Under the pieces are notes generated by a model. It was given only the letters and a program-made list of their open reading frames with translations, was not told the DNA's origin and searched no databases. A DNA stretch of 64,000 nt from positions 186,001-250,000 of the forward strand of contig NW_002476290.1 of NCBI RefSeq assembly GCF_000189635.1. Direction: 5' to 3'. A program made the position numbers and the translations under genes. Source of the DNA: Tetrahymena thermophila SB210 (lineage: Eukaryota > Ciliophora > Oligohymenophorea > Hymenostomatida > Tetrahymenidae). Positions 24,152-37,776 of the stretch are shown here, one piece after another (position 1 is the first letter of the stretch; each line of letters begins with the position of its first letter).

Positions 24152-27100
24152 ATGAAGAACAATAATAGATCTAAATCTCCTATTAATGGAGGAGGAAGTA
24201 CTTATTCGTAAGGAAGTGTACATAAAAAATCATAGCAATAACAATCATCTGTATAATAGTAATAGGACTCATCTTATTCAATATAAATTTCTGTGCGTAT
24301 GAGACCTCTGCTTTAGGATTTTGAAGATGAAGTCTCTTGGATAGTTGATAAATAAAATAAAAGTATACAAAGCCAAACCCAAAAGAACTTAGCTTAGTCG
24401 ATGAATGGAAATTCTAATTTATTAGCAGAATCTACTTCACTAACTCCAACAAATGGTTAGTAGGGAAAAGGAAAATTAATGACAATGTCAACAATGAGCT
24501 AAGATTAACTTGCCATAATGAGGAGGAGATATGCAGATGCGTATTACAATTACTCTTTTAACTTTGGTAATACTTATTGAATTAGATGAATAAAAAGCAT
24601 ATTTAAATTGTATTTTAAATAACTTTCAATAAAGATCAAGTATTTAGTCCTTAAGAAAGCACAGAATCTATATACAATTCAAGCTGCAAAAATATTGTTT
24701 ACAGTGTTTTAGATGGATACAACAGTACAATCTTTATGTATGGCTAGACAACATCAGGTAAAACTTTTACGATGCTAGGAGATATGGACAATCCAGGTGT
24801 GCTTCCTTACTCTCTTCATGATATTTTTGATGAAATAGAAAAGGTTTAGACTATTTTTTGTTTGTTTTGATCTAAGTTAATCAATTTTATTATTATTTTA
24901 AAGAGAAAAAAGGAGCAGGAGGTTGAATATCAAGTGCTAGTTAGCTATATAGAAATTTACAATGAGTAGGTAAAGTTAAATTGATATGAATGTATAAATA
25001 AATCACAACTTATTTTTATGCTAAATAATATTTTAGATTAACGATCTTATAAATCCTGGAATGACCAACTTAAGAATTCATGATGACCCAAAAGTAATAA
25101 AAATAGTTGATTGCAAAGAGAATTATTTCAACGATTAATTATCTTTTCAAATTTGAATATATCCTTCCTTTTATTTAAAATAAACAGATTGGACCTATTG
25201 TTTAAGGAATGAAGCAATGTGAAGTTACTAATTTTAATGAAGCTATTATTTTAATGAGGTTTGGAGAAGAGCATCGTTGTTACAAGGAAAAGAATATACA
25301 TGAACACTCTTCCAGATCCCACACAATATTTTAGTTAAAAGTCCTTTCTAAGAGTAAAAAAGAAAATAACTAATATTCCACCAAAGCAGCTGTTTTAGTA
25401 AATTAATTTGATTAAAATCTCAAAATCAAAATATATTTTTTAATAGAATCTAGTGGATCTTGCTGGTTCAGAAAGGCTTCATGAAGAAGACTCTAAAAGT
25501 GGTAACAATGAAGAAACAGGTTTCATAAATAAAAGTCTATTTGTGCTTTCTAATGTCATAAACAAGCTTGCTGAAGGAAAATCAAAGTAAAAACTCATTG
25601 AATATTTCTCTTAATGCTTAACTTTTTATCATTTGAATTATACAAAATTATTTTTAAAATTAAATTTTTATGCTATGTAATAAAAAAATTAATAAGCTTC
25701 GTTTATAAAATAACTTTTATAAATTAAGATAATTATTCTTAAATTTAATGAGATAATTATTCATAAATTTAACGAGCTTTAATTTAAGTTAATTGATAAA
25801 AATGTTAAAAATATAATTAAGAATATTTGTTTTATAAACGTAAATAGTAAATACATTCCTTTTAGAGATTCGAAACTAACTAGATTCCTTTCAAATGCGC
25901 TTGGTGGCAATTCTATGACAGCTATTATTTGCACTATTTCTCCAGCTGCTATGAATTTCTATCAAACACTAAGTACCTTGAGATTTGCTACGAGGGCAAA
26001 AAAGGTTTACACTACTCCTGTTGTTAATGAAATTAAACATCCAAGAGATATTGGTGAGATTAATAAAGAGATTGATGAACTTAATTAACGTCTTATAGCT
26101 AAGAATACTGAAATAGAAATGATGTAGAAAGATAAGATTTTCTTAGAAAACACTTTAGTGGAGTCAACAAAATAAATTAATTTACTAAATAAGGAAATTA
26201 AAAAAATAAAATCTAAATAAAATTTGGAAGATGATTATTCGCTGCAATACTAGCAGCTATTAAATGATAATAATTTTATTGATATTTTAGCATAAAGAGT
26301 GGAATTATTTTTGTGGGATGATTACAATTTAAGCACTAATAATTCGAGAGATGAAGACTATTCAGACTTAGAAGATGAGAAAATGAAGAAAAAAAACAAA
26401 TAAATAGATGAAGACGACAGAAATATCGGTTCTAAATTGAAGGACAATATTAAAGAGAATTTCGAGTAATGTCATGCTGAGTGGAGCAAAATGCAATAAA
26501 AACTTGTAAATCGTTATAAATAAGATGTTTAAAATTTATAGATGAAGTACAAAGACGAAATAAAAAATATGAGCAGATTTTACATGAAAGAAACAAAGTA
26601 AAACGAAAAAGAACTCGAGGATATTATTTAAAACAGAGACGAACTTAAAATGATAAAAACTTTAGAAAAGCAGATTGAAAAAAAAATAGATAACAATACT
26701 ATTTTCAATGGAATAGCTGTTAATATAATTTTAGATCCTCAACTGCCTATTGAGTTAGATACAGCTGAGGAAATAGAGTAATATGCAGTCAATGTAAAAG
26801 CTGCCTATTAAGAAGCTTCTTAATCATTGGAATAAAAGTTTAAAGACTATAAATCTCTCCTTTCTAACATTTGCAAGACACAGATAAAATACTTCGCTTA
26901 ATCAAGTAGCAATCATAATCATTTAAATAATAAAAATTATGTAAATGATAATAATAAGCTATCGTCAAGTATATAAAAGTTAACTTCTAGACATTCTGAA
27001 ATGCTTCAAAAATTGACAGTTCTTTTTTCAAATAAATCATCCATACTCGAATCTGTTTATATTCAGGTTTGTTAAAATTTAGATATTAATCCAGGATAGA

Positions 27101-29539
27101 TTTTCTTACCAACAACGAGATCAGCTACAAGCACATCATAGTAATTTATAAATATTATTTACAATTATAATTAAGCATTTAAATTAATAGGTTTTCTAAT
27201 ATTACTGATAATAGGGTTCCATTTGCAGACTAAAGTTCAGTAGCAAATATCTTAAAATAAAATTACTCAAAGTACCCTCCATCCTACGCAGTCAATAGCA
27301 TTTAAGGAGATAAGTAAATAATAAATAACACTCCAAAATTTGAAGAATTTCTTTCCAACAAAAGACAAATCACAAATAAACAAATCACAGGTATTAATTA
27401 ATTGTTTAAATTAAACAATTTTTAAAAGCTAAATTAATTAGCCTATTTAATTACAAAAATAATTTTCAAAAACTCTCTCAAAAAATAATCTTTAAATTAT
27501 GTAAAAAGTGGAGGCATAAAATTTGACTATTTATTGAATTGTTTCTAAAATAAATATCTAAAAAAAATAAATAATATTTTAAAATAAAATTAGATTTTCT
27601 TGATTTAGAGGAGTTCTCTTCAATTTCTGAGAGAGAAAATCATTAGGTTCATTAAAAGAATGGTTCAATGGAATATAACAGATCATATTAACATTAAAAT
27701 TAATCTTCTATCCTCTAAAAAAAATAATAGAGTACTTTCGATTAGCTAAAATCAAAACCTGATGGTTCTATTATTACTTTTGCATGGGGTTCTGGCAAGG
27801 ATGGAAGATTGGGATTAGGTACTGATAGAGGAGAAAGCAATCCAACGATGCTAAATAGCCAATAATTCATATATTTATCTTGTGGTTATTATCACACTGC
27901 AGGAATAACTGAAAAAGGTATTTATAATTAATACTATTTACAAACTGATAAAGTTAAAAATATTTTATATTTCATTTAAACAGGAGAATTATATCTTTGG
28001 GGAAAAGGTAATAGTGGTTAACTAGGTAATTCTAGTTTTAATAGCTCAAAAGTTCCTATCTTAGCGAACATCCCACAAACTATACCCATAGTATAGGTAG
28101 TATGTGGATGGTAGCATAGCATGGCTTTATCTTCAAGTGGATAAGTTTATTCTTGGGTAAGATAGTTTATGTGTATGTATTAAGTTATTTAATTGTATTT
28201 TATTATTTTAAATAGGGATTAGGAGAAGAAGGATAATTAGGGCATAATGACATGGAAACCCTTAATACTCCTAAAATGATAGAATATTTTTCTTAATAGG
28301 CCAAACAAATTAAATATATTTCCTGTGGGCATTCTCATTCTGCCGCCATTTCAGGTTAAATATTGAATTTAAAAAAAGTTATTTACAATTTAACTTATCA
28401 AAAATAGAAGAAGGAGATTTATACACTTGGGGTTGCAACTATGACTATAGACTAATGATAAATGAAAATAAAAATTAATATAAGTAATATATTTTTTAAT
28501 ATATTTTAGATTACATAAATGTATATTAATTAATAGGCCTGTTCTCACATAGTTACATTATCTCAAGGAGATTTACTAAAAAAGTGGATAAGATATTTCT
28601 TAAAAGTTTAATGTTTAATTAGTTTCATTAGGAGTTAACCACACAGCTGTTATAACAGGTAGCAAAAAATAAATAATATATGATATTAAATATTATAATT
28701 ATTTTATATATACAGTTGATGGTAGTGTCTATACTGCTGGTTTAGGTAATCATGGAGAACTTGGAATCATTTTGAATGAATCAGTTCCTAACACAGATAT
28801 AATAAGAGATATAGTATGTTAACAAAATAGTAATAATGTAGAAGAGCGATGCTGTTATTTACATAAAGTTTAAACTTTTGGCGAGGAAAATAAAGCAATA
28901 GATATCGCATGTGGCTATGAATTCACTATTGTATTAAATGCAGAAGGGACAGTTTACTAATTTGGTAAAAAAATTTCTCAAGGACCTGATTTTATAGGAA
29001 CTAAGCAGGAAATTCAAGATTATGTAACAAAAGATTCATAAAATGTCACTCCTTAAGTATTTCTTTTAATTGATTAAGTTATTAATATAAACTAAAACAT
29101 TTTTTTTGTTAGATTATGTATGAGTTTGGAAATATCCGAGTACAACAAATTGCTGCTGGAAAAAACCACATTGCAATAATAACTGGTATTTTTTTATAAT
29201 TTAAATAATTTTTTATTGTTATATTTAAAGATTTTTTATTACAATTTATTAATTCAAATTACAATAAAAGAGAATTGATTAAATTTTATTAATTATAGAA
29301 AATGGAGAATTGTATACTTGGGGGAAAAATTTCTATGATAAACTAGATATGGGGGACGATAAACATGAAAGCAAGTAACTAATTTTTAATTATTATCAAA
29401 TATTTTCATCAACTATTTGTCTTACATATATAATAGCAAACCTGTTAAATTATTTGAAGGAATTAATAACTTGCAATGTATTTAAGTATCTTGTGGTGAA
29501 TTTCATTCTGTTTGCTTAAATAAGTGTTAAAAAAAGTGA
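24152..29539 (+). CDS. kinesin motor fused to RCC1 repeats
   Basis: Seventeen exons are joined: 24152-24566, 24635-24843, 24904-24969, 25037-25093, 25188-25397, 25447-25586, 25848-27140, 27191-27390, 27594-27917, 27984-28156, 28216-28354, 28414-28483, 28537-28658, 28716-29056, 29113-29185, 29299-29374, 29437-29539. They sum to 1337 codons in a single frame. After a Gln/Ser-rich head come the motor motifs: P-loop MYGQTTSGKT (near residue 175), switch I HSSRSHTIF (near 291), switch II DLAGSER (near 322) and FRDSKLTRFL. GQTxSGKT resembles kinesin-7. A long charged coiled-coil region follows (about 400-860). From about 920 to the end, six or seven RCC1 blades appear (AWGSGKDGRLGLG, LWGKGNSGQLGN, SWGLGEEGQLGH, LYTWGKNFYDKL). 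No TGA separates the halves, so one protein is the simplest reading. The 203-nt intron at 27391-27593 is the joint to test. Confidence 0.87.
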
Positions 29540-30146
29540 ATTTGGAAAGAAAAAAAAAGTGAAGGTGTTTGTTTTTAAAAATTTATAAATTAATAATTAA
29601 ATTAAAAATCTAAAAAAAAATTGTAAATATTTATATTAAATTTAGTATTTATTATATATATGTCTTTTATCTTATAATTAATGATAAAATTAAAAATTTT
29701 AATAGATTTCATTTAGAATTAACTCTTAATTTAATTACATAATAAATAATTATGCTTTTTCTTAGTTTGTTTTTAGCTTTTAAAAATATTAAAAAACTTA
29801 AAAGTGTTTTACTTGAGTTTATTTATAAACATTTATATTAAATACAAGCAGTTTTGATTTGAAATATTTTGTTTGTTTTATGACAAAATTTTTTTTTTTT
29901 TGCAATTTAAAAAATTATTTTATAAAAGAAAGTTAAATTTAATAGATAAATACAAATAATCAAAATTGAGCACGTCTCAGCTTGTTTCAGCTTGTAAAAA
30001 CATTAAAATAGTTTATAAAAAAATTATAATCATAATTTGTAAAAAAATAAAAAACATAATTTGTAGATATTTAGATTAAATGTAAGGAGTATCAAGTATA
30101 TTTATTTATCATACAATTTATAAAATAATTTTAAATTTATATAAAT
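29540..30146. other. AT-rich gap between convergent genes
   Basis: No ORF or repeat supported. Poly-T and poly-A runs only. Confidence 0.5.
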
Positions 30147-33100
30147 TCAGTTCATGAAGCTTTAATTATAATTTGTGAAAGTTTTTTAAGTATTTTTAGT
30201 TTCAATTTTTTATAGCTACTAATTGGTTTTTTATGTTATTTTTGTTTCGCTTTTCTTAATAGATTTATTTAAATCTTTTTTAGACTTTTAAGTTGTTTTT
30301 TATGAGTGTTTTGTTTTAGCCCTCTTTTTTGAGAATTTTTCCAACCAAATCTTTCTAATCTGACGTAGAACTTAACTTATATTGTTTTATGGGTAATAAA
30401 CAGTATATTCTTTCATAAAATCAAAATCATTCTCTATTGTTTCGATGAAAAAATCTTCAAATTATTGGTTTTATTAAATTTGTTTTTACTAATCAGCATT
30501 TTCAGCATTTAAAGATGATAGTTTTTAATCTTATTTATTATCTTATGGCTTAGGATTAAATGCTGATAAATTAGAACGATTTCTAGGTGATTCAATTTTA
30601 GTATCACTATATTATTTAGCTGCCATCATATTAGAAGCTATTTATAAGTTTATGTATTGTGCTGTTTGAGCTTAAGTTCCAAAGTGGCTTAAATTTCTAC
30701 TTGCATTTCTTTTAAATGTATCTTAGTAGCTGTTAATACTAGATGAGCTATCATGTCTTTGCATAGTCCTAGCTGTTTTTTAAGAATTTTATCTTTGCAA
30801 ACTGACATTATTTTCTTATTAATTTGAAGGAAAGAATAAGCCTTACTAAGAGGATGACAAATTAAGACTTTTGATATAAAAATTTAATAAAATCTGTATT
30901 TAAAATAACATTTTTAAAAAATTAATTATTAAAATTCTTATTTTAAATTTATTTATTTTTCCTTTAAAACTTTATTATTTTTGTTATACTAAATATGGGT
31001 TTAAATATTTCTAGGTTAATCGTGCATACATACATTCATTTATTCATCATAATAAATGAGAAATGATAGTAGTTATAATTTTGAATAAGTTAATAATTAT
31101 TTAATTAAATCTTAATTTACTCTAATTGCTAGAATCTTTTATTGACTTGGGTAGGCGAACTGTATGCGTATGTCTCTTTTTTAGTTTTTGAGCGCGAAAT
31201 AGATTGCTTGTCTATAGAAAATTCTTCATTTTTAATACTCAATTTATGAGTTTAGTGACGTAAATTTACCCTGTTTTAGTTTTTGTTGTTAGTTATGTTT
31301 ATGTTGGAGGTTGGGTTCATTTCACTAAGCCCTTAAACTAAATCTTATGATCCTTTATAATCTTCTTTTGAAAAAAATTATATGTCTTCTTCATCTCCGC
31401 TATACAGAGAGTCTCCTGTTTCTTGCATGCATTAGTTAGCTTCACTGTAACTTACTTTAGGCATTCTCATGAAAAATTCTTTGTCTGTAATTTTATTATC
31501 TTGGAGTATTGCTAAATCATCCCATTATTCTACAGCTTCTAAAACACAGGTTACTCTCAACTATTTAAGCAATTTTTTAGTAACTATATATTTTTTAATA
31601 GCATTATATTTTTTTTTAATTTGTCTTTCTGCTGTGCATCTATGCTAATCAAGAGAAAAATTGTTTTTTACGATTAGTAAAGGTTTGTTTATTTTAATAT
31701 TTATGTAATTGCATTTTTCCTCTATGTGACCAGGCTTTAAGCAAGAGAGGCACTTATGTCCACATATGTTTTATTTAAACAAAATTTCATCTTTGCACAT
31801 AGCAAATTATTCCTAATTTAATATAATTTTCAAATCTATTTAGGATTGATGTTATAAATAGCAATCTTACTTTGTCTGATGGATTTTCTTGTATCAGTTT
31901 GAGCATATCTTCTCTTTTACAATAAACAATATGAGTGGTTCCTTTGCTTTTAGCAGTAAAATATCTAGGTATATCAGCAAAAAATCCGGATTAGCCAAAA
32001 AATTCACCTTGCTATGTTTAATAAAATTGCTAAAATATATAAAAAAAGATATGATTTTTACCATATATTGTCCAAATTTGATAATTTAATTATTAATTTC
32101 AAGGGTATTCTCAACTGCTCCTTTAAATACATAGTAAAGTCTGTTATCTGTATCTCCTTTATTAAATATAATATCACCAGGACCTAAAGTTATTTCTTTC
32201 ATGACAAGAGATAATTGCTAAATTAGTTTATTGCTAAAATTGTTCTTAAAGATATTTGAGTTGAATAAAATCTTTCCAAAAAAATCTTGATATATTTCCT
32301 CACGTAAATTTTTTGATATTCCACTTAAGATAAGCTCACCTTTGCAAAGATAGTTTCTTTCTTCCTCTTAGCTATTCATATATTCAAGATACTTCAATAC
32401 TTTTATTTAGGATGCTCTTTAAATTTATCTGCCTTCCATGTATTAAGTTATTTCAAACTTTTTTAACCTCGAAATATAAAATTATGAATAAAAAGATAAA
32501 ATTTTCAATTTTTAAAGTTTATAAAGATGGAAAGTAAGTTGGATTAAGTTTATTAATCGAATGAAAAATGTATAAAAATCAGATAATTCACAAGAATCTA
32601 TGAAAAAAAAATCTTAATATAATATGGATAAACTTTTGGCTTCATTACTATAAAAATTTAATTTAATGATTTGAGTATTTTATTCATCACATTGAAGATT
32701 ATTTATTTATTTAAGTTAATTGAATAAATAAAAAAGGAATTAATTGCATTTAATTAAAAATTTTATATAATCAAAAACATTAAAATTTAATTTATTTTTT
32801 TAAATTATATAATTCTTAGTTTTAAATTATGTTGTTTTAATTGATTAAATAATTCAAATATTTTTGCAATAAATTAATTAAATAGCAATAGGAAAAAATT
32901 TTTGATGTATTTATTTCTTTTTTATATTTGATTGTGAAAAAACTTTGCTTTAAAATAGATTTTTAATGAAAAATGCTTTTTGATTTACTTATAGTTTGCT
33001 TGTTTTTATGAGAGTTCATGGAAAATAGAACCAATTGTGTTAACTGCATAACCAAAGATACCGCAAGACACAACTGAAAAAAATGTCACATAGATTTTTT

Positions 33101-35432
33101 CGTGACTAGATTTCGGGACAATATCACCAAAGCCTACTGTCACCATTGTAACAAAAGAAAAATAAATTGAATCAAGATAAATAACAGTCCAATATTCATT
33201 AGTAACTCCGATATTTTTAATCCAGGTAGAAATATCTGGGTTATTTTAGTAATCTAATTTGCTAATCAAGTAAAAAATGCAAGAGCTATAATGAGCTACG
33301 AAATAAATTAGAGTATACAACTTCGTTAGTTCATAAATAGTGTAGTATTTTTATTATAATTAAAAATGCTCTTCTATCGTATTCAGCAATTATAATACTT
33401 AAATTATTCTTAAGAGGTAGATAAGTTTTATAAATTAAATGTCTTAATTTTACATACAAGCAATAATTGTAAATATTGTTATTAAATCAATCCATAAATA
33501 AAATCTTAAATATTTCTTAAAGATCTGTAATCGAGATTTCACTATTTCACCCTCATTATAAAAACCAGTATTCATATTTAATAGCATTTATATAATGAAT
33601 ACTGTTACGGCCAGTGGTTCTGTAATAAACATAAAGGGTTAAGTATCTTTTGCCTAATCATAAACACACAATAAAGGAATTATAACTAACTAAATAAGTA
33701 AAAAGAATAGGAAAAATATATTCCAAAAGACTAAAAAAATTCCATTTGGTTAAATTATTGGAAATTATTCAGTAAAGCTATATTAATTTCTATTGCTGAT
33801 TGCTCTTTCTATGTTTGATCCCACAGTGCTTAATTTGTGTTAAGTTTTGCTTTTTTAAAGCTATTTTTTAAATATTATTTCATCATCTGAAACCATATTA
33901 TTGAATTAAAAGACTGCATCTCCAATGATGTTAAAATGCCTGTACTCAAGCTTTTGGAATACTTTAGAAGGTAGTTGAGAAACCATTGTTTATATAAATT
34001 TTTTAATCATATTTGCTTTTTTAAAGAATTTGAAAGAGAATTTGTTAACAGTAGATTGTTGAACTACTGACATTCGAGATCTCTTCTTCTTTTAAAGTTC
34101 TTCAAAAGCTTAATCGTTTGTATCATTTGCTTCTTTGTCATTTAACAAAGGTTAATTTATTACTTTTTAATTATTATTTAAATTATTAGCAACTGAAGAA
34201 GGAATATCCTAAGCAATTAAATTATTCGTCAAAGAATCATTTTTACTTGCAGTTAAGAGGTTTCTTCCTTTATCTGTTTAAATATTTATAGTATTTAATT
34301 CCAATTTTTATGAATAGTTAATATTCTAGCCATTATTGCTTCCTTAACTAGATTCGTTCATTCTATTGGTAATAACTTAGCTTTCGTTTTAGTTAGAAGA
34401 GTAAGAAATTGCATAGCTACTGTGTTTCTAACTCATTTTGGAAACAAGTTAACTCATCAAATTACCACCATAACCTGAACTATTATTATCAGGTTATTAA
34501 TTCTATATCTATAAGTTAATTTCTTTTTAGCTAAAATTTGTTGGTACTTATGTTGCATGTTTTTTTGTTTTATGTATCTTCAACATAGGTGAAATATTTT
34601 CATTTTAATAATCTAAAAGCTAATTGCTACCATTATTTTTAGAATTATAACTGTTATTTATTTCGTTAGAAGATTTAGCATCAATAGTTAATTTATTTTA
34701 GCTTCGTCTATTTAGTAAATCACTATCATCTACTAAATACATTTTTAAAATCTTAAATAAATATTAAAAGAATACATAGAAATATAAATTTGTGGAATAG
34801 AAATGTTATAATATTTATGTTATTTTACTATTATTTTTTTGGTTGCCCTGTTTAGAATCAAAAATTCTATGTAAGCCTTGCTCAAATTAATCTTTATTTA
34901 GATTATTTCCCTCAATATCAGAAGCTAGATCGAAAACTGTTTAAGAAAAAACCTTTACATTTCTATCATAAAGAGAAGAATCCTATTAAAGAAAAATATT
35001 TTATCTTTTCTACTCTCCATCTCTCATGAGATCAGGATAATTTAAGCTAGATTCAATTTTTCTGTTGCTGTATGGGTTAGCTAACTAAAAAGTTTAATCA
35101 TGATTCTACTATATATAATTAGATTTATGAAGTGAGATCTAAGATTAATCTAGAAATTTTGAATTATCTTGCATAGAATAGTCTTAATATTGTAAATTTT
35201 ATGCTGATTTGCTCATATATAAATAAATTTTTTGCTTCGACTGATATTCTTTATTTTTCAAACACCCTTTTATTAGTTGCTAGTCTTGCTTTAATAGCTT
35301 GCTTGAAATTTAATTATCAGCAAAATCAAAATCAAATCAATTAAATCAATATATTTTTTTATAATTTATGATAATCAAATTAATTAACTTGACTATAACC
35401 CTTAATTGGATTATTTACTTTATTGTTGTCAT
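30147..35432 (-). CDS. voltage-gated-type K+ channel with cyclic-nucleotide-binding domain
   Basis: Preferred model: exons 35419-35432, 34829-35301, 32989-34732, 32062-32467, 31871-32011, 31121-31812 and 30147-30867, 1396 residues. The core is firm: S1 near residue 490, an S2-S3 segment TGFYNEGEIVKSR typical of the KCNH/ciliate group, the pore TMVTVGFGDIVPKSS with the K+ filter GFGD, then a C-linker (LKKFEITQYMEGRQI) and a cyclic-nucleotide-binding domain (PGDIIFNKGDTDNRLYYV, GEFFGQSGFF). A Cys/His cluster follows it (CGHKCLSCLKPGH). By family it passes K+ and may be gated by voltage and cAMP/cGMP; the phosphate-cassette Arg is not evident, so ligand binding is uncertain. Both ends are less sure: a shorter protein could start at 34742 and stop at 31036, with the 30147-30911 exon as a separate gene. 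The shared frame and lack of TGA favour one gene. Confidence 0.82.
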
Positions 35433-36123
35433 AGTAAAATCCACAAAGAAAAATAAAATTCTTATTCAATTTCATTGAGTTTTTAAATTAATATTTTAAA
35501 AATTTAATATTATAGAAGTAACAAATGATTTTTATCATTCAATAAAATTTATTTTATTTAAGTGAGCTAAAAAAATTAATTATAAAATAGTTTTTTTATT
35601 TTATCAGTTTAGCGATTAAATTTTAATTATTTTGTTAGTTTTTCTTTAATAAAAAATGCTCTTAGTATTCATTAATTTAATTTAAAAAATAAAAATCATT
35701 TTATACAATAAATATAAATTAGTCATGTTATATTTACTTATTTGCTCTATACTTCTTTATTAATTTTAAAATTATTAAGTGGTTCTTAATTCTGAGCAAT
35801 ATGATATTCATATGTATTATAATATAATTCTTATAAAAGCTTTTATAGAATTGGCAAGCAAGACAGTAGTAAAGTTTATAAAATATTAGGATTAATTAAA
35901 AGCTGAAGAGATATAACTAAAAAGTTTAAATTTATTGAAAAATATTTCTACTTTATTAAATTATTTAATTTAAACTTGCTTTTAAAATTATTGATACAGA
36001 AGAGACAGGTTATACTTAGAATTCTTTTACTTAAATTAATTATACAAATTTATTAATCAAATTATAAATCTATTAAATCAAGTTATTAGCATTTAATTAT
36101 CTAAATTTAATCAAAATAGATCT
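35433..36123. other. divergent intergenic region
   Basis: A/T-rich stretch between the channel gene and a plus-strand secreted protein. No element recognised. Confidence 0.45.
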
Positions 36124-36728
36124 ATGAAGTAAACATCATTTGTGATAGCCATCTTCGCACTCTTATTAGTATTTGCGTAAGCAAAAAGACATCATGTAAA
36201 ATCATCTGATAAATGTAATAAATACTTTTAATATTAAATTAAAATAAATTATAAAATTTAGAATAGTATTTGAAAGAGAGTGCAAATTAAGATGATATAG
36301 CCAGATAAATATTTAAAGGAATAGCTAAATCCTTTAATGTAGAGCTAAGCTTAAGCAATTACTAATCAATTACTTATGAAAACTTGTAAATAGACAATCT
36401 TGAAAAAGCTTTAAATAATTTTGGAGCTGTTTAAATCGATTAAAGCTATCTGAAAGAAACAATTAAAAGTATTCAAGATATTTTCATCAAATTTAGAAAT
36501 GCCATTCCTCAAACTGAATAGACTGATAAAATAATAAATTCCTTTTTAAGAGTGTTTGCTGATGAATAAACATTTAATTCAATTAAAATTAAACTCTATG
36601 AAGACAAGGGTATTGATTGCTAACTTTATTTGTGGGGAGCTCTTGATTACATTATATTTGACAAATACCAAGTTGTAGGTGAGACTTTGGGCAGAGTGAT
36701 TTATCTAATGAATTAATATATTGAATGA
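36124..36728 (+). CDS. small secreted protein, unknown family
   Basis: Exons 36124-36214 and 36262-36728 (47-nt intron, phase 1) encode 185 residues. The N-terminus, MKQTSFVIAIFALLLVFAQA, is a clean signal peptide with a likely cut after AQA. The mature part is polar and mainly helical in character, with two regions predicted amphipathic by eye (FKGIAKSFNVEL; TIKSIQDIFIKF) and a single Cys near the end (GIDCQLYLWG). No family recognised; the type resembles small soluble lumenal or secreted-granule proteins, but that is inference. Confidence 0.75.
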
Positions 36729-36869
36729 ATTTATTGTATGATAATATAATATATAAAGCTAATTTGTAAAATTAATTATGATACCAAATATAATAAATAT
36801 GATTAATATCTCTAACTTCAACAATTTAATGAAAAATAGTTTAAAATAAATAAACTTTTATTATTCAAT

Positions 36870-37495
36870 AATTTAATAAATTTCTTTTACTCAAACTATT
36901 TCAATATTTATAAAATAGCTTATTTATTTTAATTATGTAGCATTTCTCTTATGTAGACGATATAAATATTTTTCTAAAATCACAAAAAGTCAAATCGATG
37001 TAAGTTAAATAAACTTTATTAACAATGCAATGCTATTATGATACCAATTTTGTTTAAAATCTTGATAAATATATTATAATTTAATAAATTTCTTTTACTC
37101 AAACTATTTTAATATTTATAAAATAGCTTATTTATTTTAATTATGTAGCATTTCCCTTATGTAGAAGATATAAATATTTTTTTAAAATCACAAAAAGACA
37201 AATCGATGTAAGTTAAACTTTATGAACAATGCAATGCTATTATGATACCAATTTTGTTTAAAATCTTGATAAATATATTATAATTTAATAAATTTCTTTT
37301 ACTCAAACTATTTTAATATTTATAAAATAGCTTATTTATTTTAATTATGTAGCATTTCTCTTATGTAGAAGATATAAATATTTTTCTAAAATCACAAAAA
37401 GGCAAATCGATGTAAGTAAGTTAAATAAACTTTATTAAAAATGCAATGCTATTATGATACCAATTTTGTTTAAAATCTTGATAAATATTTTTCTA
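36870..37495. repeat. three direct repeats of about 205 bp
   Basis: Copies start at about 36872, 37080 and 37284 with TTTAATAAATTTCTTTTACT and continue through AAAATAGCTTATTTATTTTA, ATGTAGCATTTC and AAATCGATGTAAGTTAA to TGCTATTATGATACCAATTT. The tail TGATACCAAATATAATAAATAT near 36780 looks like a degraded fourth copy. Copies differ at only a few positions. Confidence 0.9.
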
Positions 37496-37776
37496 TTTTA
37501 TTAAAATCTAAATTAAAATAATTTAATTTAATTAAAAAATTAATTTCAAGAGGAATAAATAATCTTTTTTTTTTGTATTTAGCGGTTTTATACAATTTAT
37601 ATAAATGTGTTTTTTTACATTAATTAGAATTATTAATTTTTAGATTAATGTTTTTTTAATGTTTGAGCATATAAAAGATATATTTATTTTATTTGAAAAG
37701 AGATAATTAATAAATTAATTAATAAATATAAATCGTTTTAAATTAGTGAATGATTAATATAAATATAATAAATGGT

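Noticed and set aside
28484-28509. Apparent 26-nt intron in the kinesin-RCC1 gene
   Set aside because: Extending the acceptor to 28536 gives a 53-nt intron in the same frame, which fits the size of other introns here.
31036-31120. Channel C-terminus ending in ATGATGAATAAATGA
   Set aside because: A good donor at 31120 and a phase-matched acceptor at 30868 join to a Ser/Gln-rich exon with no TGA; ending at 31036 would leave that exon as a gene with an odd hydrophobic start only 125 nt away. Kept as an alternative.
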